Source: Pseudomonas sp. 7P_10.2_Bac1 (lineage in GTDB: Bacteria; Pseudomonadota; Gammaproteobacteria; Pseudomonadales; Pseudomonadaceae). From it: 64,000 nucleotides of DNA. Below, one piece after another: positions 8,355-15,839 of this stretch (positions are counted from its first letter, which is position 1; each line of letters opens with the position of its first letter). The DNA lies in assembly GCF_025465935.1 (NCBI RefSeq), contig NZ_JANLNV010000079.1, positions 25,198-89,197 on the forward strand, in the 5' to 3' direction. Made by a program: the position numbers and the translations under genes. The notes beneath the pieces are model-generated. The model worked only from the letters and a program-made list of their open reading frames with translations, was not told the DNA's origin and made no database searches.

Positions 8355-9242
8355 TCAGCCACGACGACGCAGTGCATCGATACGTTCTTCCAGAGGCGGA
8401 TGGCTCATGAACATCCGCGCCAGGCCTTGCTTCAGACCGCCGTTGATACCAAAGGCGGACAAGGTGTCCGGCATGTGCACCGGCAGGCCTTGCTCAGAGC
8501 GCAGGCGCTGCAGTGCGCTGATCATGGCGCTGGTCCCGGCCAGGTGAGCACCGGCTTCGTCAGCCCGGAACTCGCGGCGGCGCGAGAACCACATCACGAT
8601 GGCGCTGGCCAGGAAACCCAGTACCAACTCCGCGAAAATGGTCGCTACATAGTAGGCAATGCCACGGCCTTCATCGTTCTTGAAGATCACTTTATCGACG
8701 AAATTGCCGATGATACGGGCAAAGAACATCACAAAGGTGTTCACCACGCCTTGCACCAAGGCCAGGGTCACCATGTCGCCATTGGCGACGTGGCCGATTT
8801 CGTGAGCCAGTACGGCTTTCACTTCATCGGGCGAAAAACGCTCAAGCAAGCCCTGGCTAACCGCAACCAGAGCATCATTTTTGTTCCAGCCGGTGGCAAA
8901 GGCGTTGGCCTCGTAAGCCGGGAAAATCCCCACTTCAGGCATTTTGATCCCGGCTTCGCGGGACAATTGTTCAACGGTTTGCATCAGCCATTGTTCGTGG
9001 CGTGTACGAGGTTGAGTGATCACCTGGGTGCTGGTGCTCATTTTCGCCATCCATTTGGAGATGAACAGCGAGAACAAAGACCCGGCAAAACCAAAGACCG
9101 CACAGAACACCAACAGCTGATTGAGGTTCAGATCAACCCCGTTGGCCGCCATGAACCCGTTAAAGCCGAACAGGCTCAGGGTGATGCTGGCAATCAGCAC
9201 GACCGCCAGGTTAGTGGCCAAAAACAGCAGAATGCGCATCAT
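8355..9242 (-). CDS. htpX: Heat-shock membrane metalloprotease HtpX
   Basis: 295 residues, M48 peptidase. Two N-terminal membrane segments (about 4-26 and 34-56), then the zinc motif HEIGH in VLAHEIGHVANGDMV near residue 140, two further membrane segments and a third zinc ligand region, FRADEAGAHLAG. HtpX degrades misfolded inner-membrane proteins alongside FtsH. The gene starts ATG-ATG with GAGGAG about 13 bases upstream. A heat-shock-like promoter lies upstream. Confidence 0.96.
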   Translation of the reverse strand: MMRILLFLATNLAVVLIASITLSLFGFNGFMAANGVDLNLNQLLVFCAVFGFAGSLFSLFISKWMAKMSTSTQVITQPRTRHEQWLMQTVEQLSREAGIKMPEVGIFPAYEANAFATGWNKNDALVAVSQGLLERFSPDEVKAVLAHEIGHVANGDMVTLALVQGVVNTFVMFFARIIGNFVDKVIFKNDEGRGIAYYVATIFAELVLGFLASAIVMWFSRRREFRADEAGAHLAGTSAMISALQRLRSEQGLPVHMPDTLSAFGINGGLKQGLARMFMSHPPLEERIDALRRRG

Positions 9243-9287
9243 GGTTGTAAGAATCTCCTCGTCTTAAGGGTGTTGCTGCATGCGGGT

Positions 9288-9315
9288 ATATAAGGTGCTG
9301 CCTCGGGCTATTCAA
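9288..9315 (-). promoter_or_regulatory. Sigma-32-like promoter of htpX
   Basis: On the minus strand TTGAA (9311-9315), 15-base spacer, then CCTTATAT (9288-9295), close to the sigma-32 pattern CTTGAA/CCCCATNT. It lies about 46 bases upstream of the htpX ATG. The rest of the 313-base gap to alaA holds no gene. Confidence 0.45.
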
Positions 9316-9511
9316 CCAAGTGACTATTTCAAACTGTGTCCTACAGGTCGAATCGAAAGCCTCGCCTGATTTTTCCTGATATGAATTGCCGCTTTATTCG
9401 GGCAAAAGATTGGCCCAAAGCCAATAAATAAAAGGCTTTGCCCTTATTCGATGTTTTGGGGAGTGAAGAAAAGGTAGGGAAAGGTGACAAATGAAGAATC
9501 TTTCAGTGGAC

Positions 9512-9548
9512 ACACGCTGTGCGACTTTTCATATGTCGCACAGCGTGT
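9512..9548 (-). terminator. Long perfect hairpin downstream of alaA
   Basis: Arms ACACGCTGTGCGAC (9512-9525) and GTCGCACAGCGTGT (9535-9548) pair perfectly over 14 bp with a 9-nt loop, 7 bases after the alaA stop. There is no T-run on the minus strand, so it may stabilise the mRNA 3' end or act in a Rho-assisted way rather than as a classical terminator. Confidence 0.6.
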
Positions 9549-9555
9549 TCAGAAA

Positions 9556-10767
9556 TTACTGACGATAGGTCTTCAGGAAGTTACCGATCCGTCCGATGGC
9601 CATGTCCAATTCGTCAACCCGTGGCAGGGTCACGACACGGAAATGGTCGGGCCATGGCCAGTTGAACGCAGTGCCCTGGACCACCAGCAGTTTTTCCGAA
9701 AGCAGCAGATCCAGGACGAATTTTTCGTCATTGAGGATCGGGCACACTTTTGGGTCGATACGCGGGAATGCGTACAACGCGCCCATTGGTTTCACGCAGC
9801 TGACGCCCGGGATGTCATTGAGCAATTCCCAGGTACGGTTGCGCTGCTCCAGCAGGCGTCCGTTGGGCAGTACCAGGTCATTGATGCTCTGGTAGCCACC
9901 AAGGGCGGTCTGAATGGCATGCTGGCTGGGCACGTTGGCGCACAAGCGCATGTTGGCCAGCATGTCGATGCCTTCGATGTAGCTCTTGGCGTTTTGCTTG
10001 GGGCCGGAAATCGCGATCCAGCCGGAGCGGAAACCTGCCACCCGGTACGACTTGGACAAGCCGTTGAAGGTCAGGCATAGCACGTCCGGTGCCAGCGATG
10101 CGGTGCAGATGTGCACGGCATCGTCGTAGAGGATCTTGTCGTAGATTTCGTCAGAGAACACCACCAGGTTGTGCTGGCGCGCCAGTTCGAGCATGCCCAG
10201 CAACACTTCCTTGGAATACACCGCGCCCGTCGGGTTGTTCGGGTTGATGATCACCATGGCTTTGGTATTTGGGGTGATCTTGGCCTTGATGTCTTCAAGG
10301 TCTGGCCACCAGTTGGCTTGCTCGTCGCACAGATAATGCACAGGATGGCCGCCAGCCAGGGTCACGGCTGCAGTCCACAGTGGGTAGTCCGGGGCGGGCA
10401 CCAGTACTTCGTCGCCGTTATTGAGCAGTGCTTGCAGCGACATCACGATCAGCTCGGACACGCCGTTGCCCAGGTAGATGTCTTCAATACCGACACCTTC
10501 GACCTGCTTTTGCTGGTAGTACTGCATCACCGCCTTGCGCGCGCTGAACAGCCCTTTGGAGTCGCTGTACCCTTGGGCGGTTGGCAGGTTGCGGATCACG
10601 TCTTGCAGGATCTCGTCCGGCGCTTCAAAACCAAAAGGTGCCGGGTTGCCGATATTCAGCTTGAGGATGCGCTGACCTTCCTCTTCCAGACGTTTGGCGT
10701 GCTTGAGCACTGGGCCGCGAATGTCATAACAGACGTTGGCGAGCTTGTTTGATTTGCTGACCTGCAT
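9556..10767 (-). CDS. alaA: Alanine transaminase, AlaA/YfbQ type
   Basis: 403 residues, class I PLP aminotransferase. Start MQVSKSNKLANVCYDIRGP and LNIGNPAPFGFEAP are typical of AlaA. The PLP lysine is in FNGLSKSYRVAGFRSGW near residue 240, and NPNNPTGAVYS near 175 binds the cofactor pocket. It makes alanine from pyruvate and glutamate. Diverges from msrB across 212 bases, an order also seen in P. aeruginosa. Confidence 0.93.
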   Translation of the reverse strand: MQVSKSNKLANVCYDIRGPVLKHAKRLEEEGQRILKLNIGNPAPFGFEAPDEILQDVIRNLPTAQGYSDSKGLFSARKAVMQYYQQKQVEGVGIEDIYLGNGVSELIVMSLQALLNNGDEVLVPAPDYPLWTAAVTLAGGHPVHYLCDEQANWWPDLEDIKAKITPNTKAMVIINPNNPTGAVYSKEVLLGMLELARQHNLVVFSDEIYDKILYDDAVHICTASLAPDVLCLTFNGLSKSYRVAGFRSGWIAISGPKQNAKSYIEGIDMLANMRLCANVPSQHAIQTALGGYQSINDLVLPNGRLLEQRNRTWELLNDIPGVSCVKPMGALYAFPRIDPKVCPILNDEKFVLDLLLSEKLLVVQGTAFNWPWPDHFRVVTLPRVDELDMAIGRIGNFLKTYRQ

Positions 10768-10979
10768 GGCGATGGGATCCCGAAAATGAACGATCCAGGC
10801 AAGGTGAACACCTCGTCACTGGGGAATTCTGCGTTGGCGAACACCGCTTTGCCTCAAGAATCCGTTTGAATGCAGATAGAGCGGGTGCCAGACTGGCGCA
10901 TAACGAGGCGCAATCATACGTGCCACCCGCCCCCTGGAAAAGCCACCGGTCGGGGTTTTTCAGTTGCAGAGGTAGAACC

Positions 10980-11375
10980 ATGGAAAAGTTGAACAAAACC
11001 CTGGACGAATGGAAAGCCATGCTCGATCCAGAGCAGTACAACGTGTGCCGTCTCAAAGGCACCGAGCGACCGTTTTCGGGTAAATACAACGCCACCAAAA
11101 CCGATGGCATCTATCACTGTGTCTGCTGCAGCGAACCGTTGTTTGACTCACGCACCAAGTTCGATTCGGGCTGCGGCTGGCCGAGCTTCTACGCGCCGAT
11201 TGGCGAGAGCGCGATGGTCGAGATTCGCGACACCAGCCACGGGATGATCCGCACCGAAGTGGTGTGTGCCAAATGTGATGCTCACTTGGGCCATGTCTTC
11301 CCTGATGGTCCGCCACCAACCGGGCTGCGCTACTGCATCAACTCGGTGTGCCTGGACTTGGTTCCACGCGCCTGA
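10980..11375 (+). CDS. msrB: Peptide-methionine (R)-S-oxide reductase MsrB
   Basis: 131 residues. The two CxxC zinc pairs are present (CVCCS near residue 45 and CAKCDAHLGHVF near 95), as is the catalytic end RYCINSVCLDL with the reactive cysteine near residue 120. It repairs the R form of oxidised methionine in proteins. The start MEKLNKTLDEW has AGAGG about 9 bases upstream. It is followed after 33 bases by gpx and probably forms an oxidative-defence operon with it. Confidence 0.95.
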   Translation: MEKLNKTLDEWKAMLDPEQYNVCRLKGTERPFSGKYNATKTDGIYHCVCCSEPLFDSRTKFDSGCGWPSFYAPIGESAMVEIRDTSHGMIRTEVVCAKCDAHLGHVFPDGPPPTGLRYCINSVCLDLVPRA

Positions 11376-11408
11376 GTTCTCCCTTGGCCCTTTTCCCGAG
11401 ATTTCGTC

Positions 11409-11891
11409 ATGACTGACAGCCTGCTCACAATTCCCTGCACCACCCTCAGCGGCGAGCAAAAGACCCTGGCGGATTACTCGGGTAAGGCGGTGCTGGTGGT
11501 CAATACCGCCAGCAAATGCGGCTTTACACCACAGTACCAAGGCCTTGAGGCGCTGTGGCAGCGCTACAAGGACCAGGGGCTGGTGATTCTTGGCTTCCCG
11601 TGTAATCAGTTCGGCAAGCAGGAGCCGGGCGATGAGGCTGCGATTTCCGAGTTTTGCGAGTTGAATTTTGGCGTGACCTTCCCGCTGTTCAAAAAGGTCG
11701 AGGTCAACGGCAGTCAGGCACACCCGCTATTCGTTGAGTTGAAAAAGCGCGCCCCGGGAGTGTTGGGTTCACAGGGCATCAAGTGGAATTTCACCAAGTT
11801 CCTGATCGGTCCGGATGGCAAGGTCCAGCGCTACGCCCCCGCGACCAAGCCACAAGCGTTAAAGGCAGACATCGAGAAACTGCTCAAATAA
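11409..11891 (+). CDS. gpx: Glutathione peroxidase
   Basis: 160 residues of the thioredoxin-fold glutathione peroxidase family (BtuE type). The catalytic cysteine is in VVNTASKCGFTPQY near residue 37, the glutamine in FPCNQFGKQEPG near 70 and the tryptophan in KWNFTKFLI near 122. A cysteine rather than selenocysteine is used, so thioredoxin is a likely reductant. In P. aeruginosa the peroxide regulator ospR follows gpx; no such gene is present here. Confidence 0.95.
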   Translation: MTDSLLTIPCTTLSGEQKTLADYSGKAVLVVNTASKCGFTPQYQGLEALWQRYKDQGLVILGFPCNQFGKQEPGDEAAISEFCELNFGVTFPLFKKVEVNGSQAHPLFVELKKRAPGVLGSQGIKWNFTKFLIGPDGKVQRYAPATKPQALKADIEKLLK

Positions 11892-11894
11892 TGG

Positions 11895-11949
11895 CTGCAG
11901 GAGCGAGCTTTTGATCTGTAAAAGATCGCGAGGGTAGCTCGCTCCTGCA
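11895..11949. repeat. REP-like inverted repeat (GGAGCGAGCT family)
   Basis: Outer arms CTGCAGGAGCGAGCT and AGCTCGCTCCTGCA with the inner GATCTgtaAAAGATC. It fills the 69-base space between the converging gpx and sagS genes. Confidence 0.75.
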
Positions 11950-11960
11950 ACTATCTGCGC

Positions 11961-14279
11961 TTATTGATCTTTTATGGGTACCCAGCTTTCCAGCAGCGCC
12001 GCCAGCTCTTCTCGGCGGAACGGCTTGGCCAGGTAGTCATTCATCCCCGCCGCACGGCAACGTTCCCGTTCTTCCGGCATGGCGTTAGCCGTTAAGGCGA
12101 CGATCGGCAAGTCTGGCCAGCGGCCGCTGTCACGAATCCGGCGGCTAGTCTCATAGCCATCCATCACCGGCATGTTGCAGTCCATCAGCACCAGATCAAA
12201 GTCGCTGTGCTCCAGTTGGCCCAAGGCCTCACCGCCATGGGCGGCAATCACGACGTCACAGCCCAGCTTGCTCAGCATGCCTTTGGCTACTAACTGGTTG
12301 ACCGGGTTGTCTTCGACCAGAAGAATCCGCGCGCGATGGGATACCGGTGGGGCAATGACTGGGATGCGGGGGCTTTCGTCGTCCTCTTTTTGCAACAGAT
12401 GTTGCACCGACTGATACAGCGCCAGGCGCGACAGGGGGCGGGCCTTTTGATGCAGCGGGGCGAGGGCGTTGACTTGCTCGCCAGGCATAAAGTTGCCGTA
12501 GGCGGTGACCAGCAGAATAGGCGCGCAGATGGCCGGCCGCAGCTCGCCCAAACACTCCGAGCAATCAGTAATCAGCAACTGGGTGTCGACACCTTCCAGG
12601 GATTGACCGAGCGAGTAGCGCACGTATTCCAGGCCCCATAAGGGTAAATAGTTGCTGAGCAATTCGCTGAGCCCGCTGCTCGAGGCGCTCACGGCAATGA
12701 CGCGTCCCGTCAGTGGTTTGAAGGCGATGGCAGGGGTGTGGCAGGGCAATGGCAACTCGGCGCAGAACTGGCTGCCAAAGCCTATCTCGGAACTGATGGT
12801 CAGCCGCCCTTGCATGGCCTCACACAGGCTGCGGGTCAGCGCCAGGCCCAGGCCCGTGCCGCCAAACTGGCGGGTGATACCTGCGCCCGCCTGGGTGAAG
12901 GGGCGGAATATACGGGCTTGCGCTTCTTGGGCGATACCAATGCCGGTGTCACACACTTCGATGCGTACGTTGTCGCCTTGCAGACTCAAGCGCACATCGA
13001 CACGCCCAAAACGGGTGAATTTGAGCGCGTTGGATAACAGGTTGCTGACGATTTGTCGCACCCGCGTCGGATCGCCCAGCACCAGCACCGGGAAAGCCGG
13101 ATCGATCAGGCAGGTCAGTTCGACGCTGGGGGCAGCGTTCTGCGAGAGCAGTTTGGCGGTGTCTTCAATGAGTGTGCCGAGGTCGAATGCAATGTGTTCC
13201 AGTTCCAATTGACCCGCGTCGAATTTGGACAGGTCGAGAATGTCATTGAGCAATTCGACCAGCACTTTGCCCGAGTCGTGGGCAATGGACAGTTGCTGAT
13301 GCTGCTCGGCGTTCAGCGGGCCGTCCAGGCTCAGGGCGAGCATGCCCAGCAGACCATTCAAGGGTGTGCGTATCTCGTGGCTCATGTTGGCCAGAAATGC
13401 GGCCCTGGCCTGGGCCATTTCCAGGGCGGTGCTGCGGGCGGCTTCGAGCTCTTCATTGGACTGGCTCAACCGGGTATTGATGGCTTCAAGCTCCTGAGTG
13501 CGGGCCGAAACAATGTTTTCCAGTTGTGCCAAGTACTCGGTCAGGCGGTTTTCGGCCGCACGGCGGTGCTCTATTTCTCGGGTGACGGCATCGAACTGTT
13601 GATTGGTGGCGTCGACCAAAACACCAATCTCGTCGTCTTTATGGCCCGGTGGGCATTGGACGCGTGAAGGGTTCGGATCGCCGGGCTTGGTGTTGCTCAG
13701 CTCACCGATGACGCGCACAAGCGGGCGCGTCAGCATGACGTAGAAAAGCCCCAGCAGAATAAAGGTGAGTAAAAAACTGCGGACAAAACCACTGAGCAAC
13801 GTCACCTCGGCGCGTTGCAAAAAGCGCGCGCCAAATGGGTAGGTGTCCACCTCAAGGTGTAGCTCGCCCACGCTTTGCTCAGGCAAGTGATTGAAATACA
13901 AGCGGTCATCGAAGCTGCGGGTGTCACCAAACAAAAAATCGCTCAGGGCGCGATAACGTCCGCCTTCAGGGGCGTCGCTGACAAGTGCGAGGATGTTTTT
14001 GTCGTTGTCGCTGATTTTCGCACCAGTGATGGCGGGCGAACGCAGCAGCCCCATGGCCAGTTCTTGGGCGAGCTCGGTGTCGAGGTTGTAGGCGATACGT
14101 GATGCTGGGTTGTGGCTGATGTCCAGCAGGGATTGGATTTCCCGGTTGATGGCAGCGTTTTCACTGGCATAATCGATGCCGATTTGCACCAGGCTAAGCA
14201 TTGTCCCCAGAGCAAAACCGACCAGCACTGTCAGTCTTGCTTGCTTGAAAGACAGGCGATGGGTGAATTTTATGTCCAT
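11961..14279 (-). CDS. sagS: Hybrid sensor histidine kinase, SagS-like
   Basis: 772 residues from ATG 14279. Order: membrane segment (14-36), periplasmic sensor (37-160, HmsP-like position), membrane segment (165-185), HAMP, coiled coil, HisKA with His301 in MSHEIRTP, HATPase (about 400-512), a degenerate receiver-like stretch (525-630), and a full receiver with phospho-acceptor Asp700 in LVLMDCNMP. Position next to gpx and msrB matches PA2824 (SagS) of P. aeruginosa, which switches cells between motile, biofilm and drug-tolerant states through HptB. No HPt domain is encoded in it. The ribosome site is weak, so the start is uncertain. Confidence 0.85.
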   Translation of the reverse strand: MDIKFTHRLSFKQARLTVLVGFALGTMLSLVQIGIDYASENAAINREIQSLLDISHNPASRIAYNLDTELAQELAMGLLRSPAITGAKISDNDKNILALVSDAPEGGRYRALSDFLFGDTRSFDDRLYFNHLPEQSVGELHLEVDTYPFGARFLQRAEVTLLSGFVRSFLLTFILLGLFYVMLTRPLVRVIGELSNTKPGDPNPSRVQCPPGHKDDEIGVLVDATNQQFDAVTREIEHRRAAENRLTEYLAQLENIVSARTQELEAINTRLSQSNEELEAARSTALEMAQARAAFLANMSHEIRTPLNGLLGMLALSLDGPLNAEQHQQLSIAHDSGKVLVELLNDILDLSKFDAGQLELEHIAFDLGTLIEDTAKLLSQNAAPSVELTCLIDPAFPVLVLGDPTRVRQIVSNLLSNALKFTRFGRVDVRLSLQGDNVRIEVCDTGIGIAQEAQARIFRPFTQAGAGITRQFGGTGLGLALTRSLCEAMQGRLTISSEIGFGSQFCAELPLPCHTPAIAFKPLTGRVIAVSASSSGLSELLSNYLPLWGLEYVRYSLGQSLEGVDTQLLITDCSECLGELRPAICAPILLVTAYGNFMPGEQVNALAPLHQKARPLSRLALYQSVQHLLQKEDDESPRIPVIAPPVSHRARILLVEDNPVNQLVAKGMLSKLGCDVVIAAHGGEALGQLEHSDFDLVLMDCNMPVMDGYETSRRIRDSGRWPDLPIVALTANAMPEERERCRAAGMNDYLAKPFRREELAALLESWVPIKDQ

Positions 14280-14455
14280 TGGGAGCTGCACCTGTTTCCA
14301 TTCCCTTACCGCCCGCAAGAATAGTCGATGTGTGGGGTAACTTGTTGGTAGACGTGCGGTTTTTTCAAATTGCAGACATGTCTTGCAACACGAAGGAACG
14401 TTCAACGCTCGCCGCGTGAATGCGCTATCGCTGTGTATCCGTTTGTGGAGATGAG

Positions 14456-15349
14456 ATGGATTCTAAATTGAGTGCTTTTCTGGAGCGGGCCGAGGCTGTT
14501 CTTGCTCGTCTTGAGCCTTTGTTGCCGGCAACGCGACAGACGATTGAGTGGGACAACTGCCTGGCCGCCCGGTGGCAGCGTGATGGACGTTCGGGGTATT
14601 TGTTGCCGCTGGACGTGAGCCTGGAGATGCGGCTGTCTGACCTGATCGGTGTCGATAACCAACGCGATCAACTGGGCCGCAATACCCAGCAGTTTCTGGA
14701 TGGGCTGCCGGCCAACCACGCCCTGTTGTGGGGCTCGCGCGGCACCGGCAAGTCTTCGTTGATTCGCGCTTTGCTCGCCGAATACGCGGGGGCAGGTTTG
14801 CGACTCATTGAAATCGAGCGTGATCAACTTGCGGACCTGCCGCGGGTGGTCGAGCAACTCCAGGGTTTGCCACACCGTTTTGTGCTGTTTTGCGATGACT
14901 TGTCGTTTGAGTCGGGCGAGAGCGATTACCGCGTGCTGAAAAGCGTGCTGGATGGCTCGCTGGAACAGGCGCCGGATAACGTCCTGCTTTACGCCACGTC
15001 GAACCGTCGGCACCTGGTGCCCGAGAAGGAAAGTGATAACGAGAACTGGAAAAACGTCGATGGCGAGCTGCACCCCAGCGAAGCCGTGGAAGACAAGATT
15101 GCCTTGTCCGACCGTTTCGGGCTCTGGTTATCGTTTTATCCGTTTACCCAAGAACATTACCTGAACGTGGTTGAACACTGGATTGACGTGCTGGCCAGCA
15201 AGGCCGGGCTGCAGTGGCAACGCGATCAGGCGCTGGATATTTTGGCCGTGCGCTGGGCAACCGGGCGCGGCAATCGTAATGGCCGCTGTGCTTATCAGTT
15301 CGCGCGCTACTGGGTGGGTTTGAAATTGTTGGAGCAAACGAATGATTGA
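14456..15349 (+). CDS. DUF815-type P-loop ATPase
   Basis: 297 residues. Walker A GSRGTGKSSL near residue 95 and Walker B VLFCDDLSFE near 145, then ATSNRRHLVPE near 180 in a sensor-like position: an AAA+ ATPase of the DUF815 family. Function is not established. The ATG at 14456 follows GTGGAGATGAG. It diverges from sagS and its end overlaps the next gene by 8 bases, so the two are translationally coupled. Confidence 0.8.
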   Translation: MDSKLSAFLERAEAVLARLEPLLPATRQTIEWDNCLAARWQRDGRSGYLLPLDVSLEMRLSDLIGVDNQRDQLGRNTQQFLDGLPANHALLWGSRGTGKSSLIRALLAEYAGAGLRLIEIERDQLADLPRVVEQLQGLPHRFVLFCDDLSFESGESDYRVLKSVLDGSLEQAPDNVLLYATSNRRHLVPEKESDNENWKNVDGELHPSEAVEDKIALSDRFGLWLSFYPFTQEHYLNVVEHWIDVLASKAGLQWQRDQALDILAVRWATGRGNRNGRCAYQFARYWVGLKLLEQTND

Positions 15350-15824
15350 TTTAAACGCCACGGGTGCTGGCCTGGACGGTTACGCACTACTGAAGGCTCA
15401 ACTTGAGTCGTTGCTGGCGGATGAGCGGGACTTTATTGCCAACGCCTCACAGTTTTCCGCGTTTTTGTTTAACCAGTTGGACGACTTGAACTGGGCGGGT
15501 TTTTACCTCAATCGCAATGAAGAACTGGTGCTCGGTCCCTTCCAGGGGCAGATCGCCTGCGTGCGCATTCCGTTCGGCCGTGGCGTATGCGGCACGGCAG
15601 CGGCCAGCCGGCAAACCCAGCGGGTTGAAGATGTGCACACGTTTGCCGGCCATATTGCCTGCGACAGCGCCTCCAACAGCGAGCTGGTGGTGCCCTTGGT
15701 CAAGGACGGCCGCCTGATAGGTGTGTTGGACCTGGACAGCCCGAGCATCGGCCGCTTCACCGAGCAGGACCAGCAAGGTATTGAAGAGCTGGCCGCGATT
15801 TTCTTGCGTTTGAGCGAGTGTTGA
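15342..15824 (+). CDS. msrC: Free methionine-(R)-sulfoxide reductase (GAF domain)
   Basis: 160 residues, a single GAF domain. The family cysteines are present: two in the segment IACVRIPFGRGVCGTAA (about residues 83-99) and one in HIACDSASNSELVVP (about 118). LNWAGFYL near residue 47 and GVLDLDSP near 134 are family hallmarks. The enzyme reduces free oxidised methionine, complementing MsrB encoded 4 kb away. It overlaps the DUF815 gene by 8 bases. Confidence 0.9.
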   Translation: MIDLNATGAGLDGYALLKAQLESLLADERDFIANASQFSAFLFNQLDDLNWAGFYLNRNEELVLGPFQGQIACVRIPFGRGVCGTAAASRQTQRVEDVHTFAGHIACDSASNSELVVPLVKDGRLIGVLDLDSPSIGRFTEQDQQGIEELAAIFLRLSEC

Positions 15825-15839
15825 TCGCCGCCATATCGG

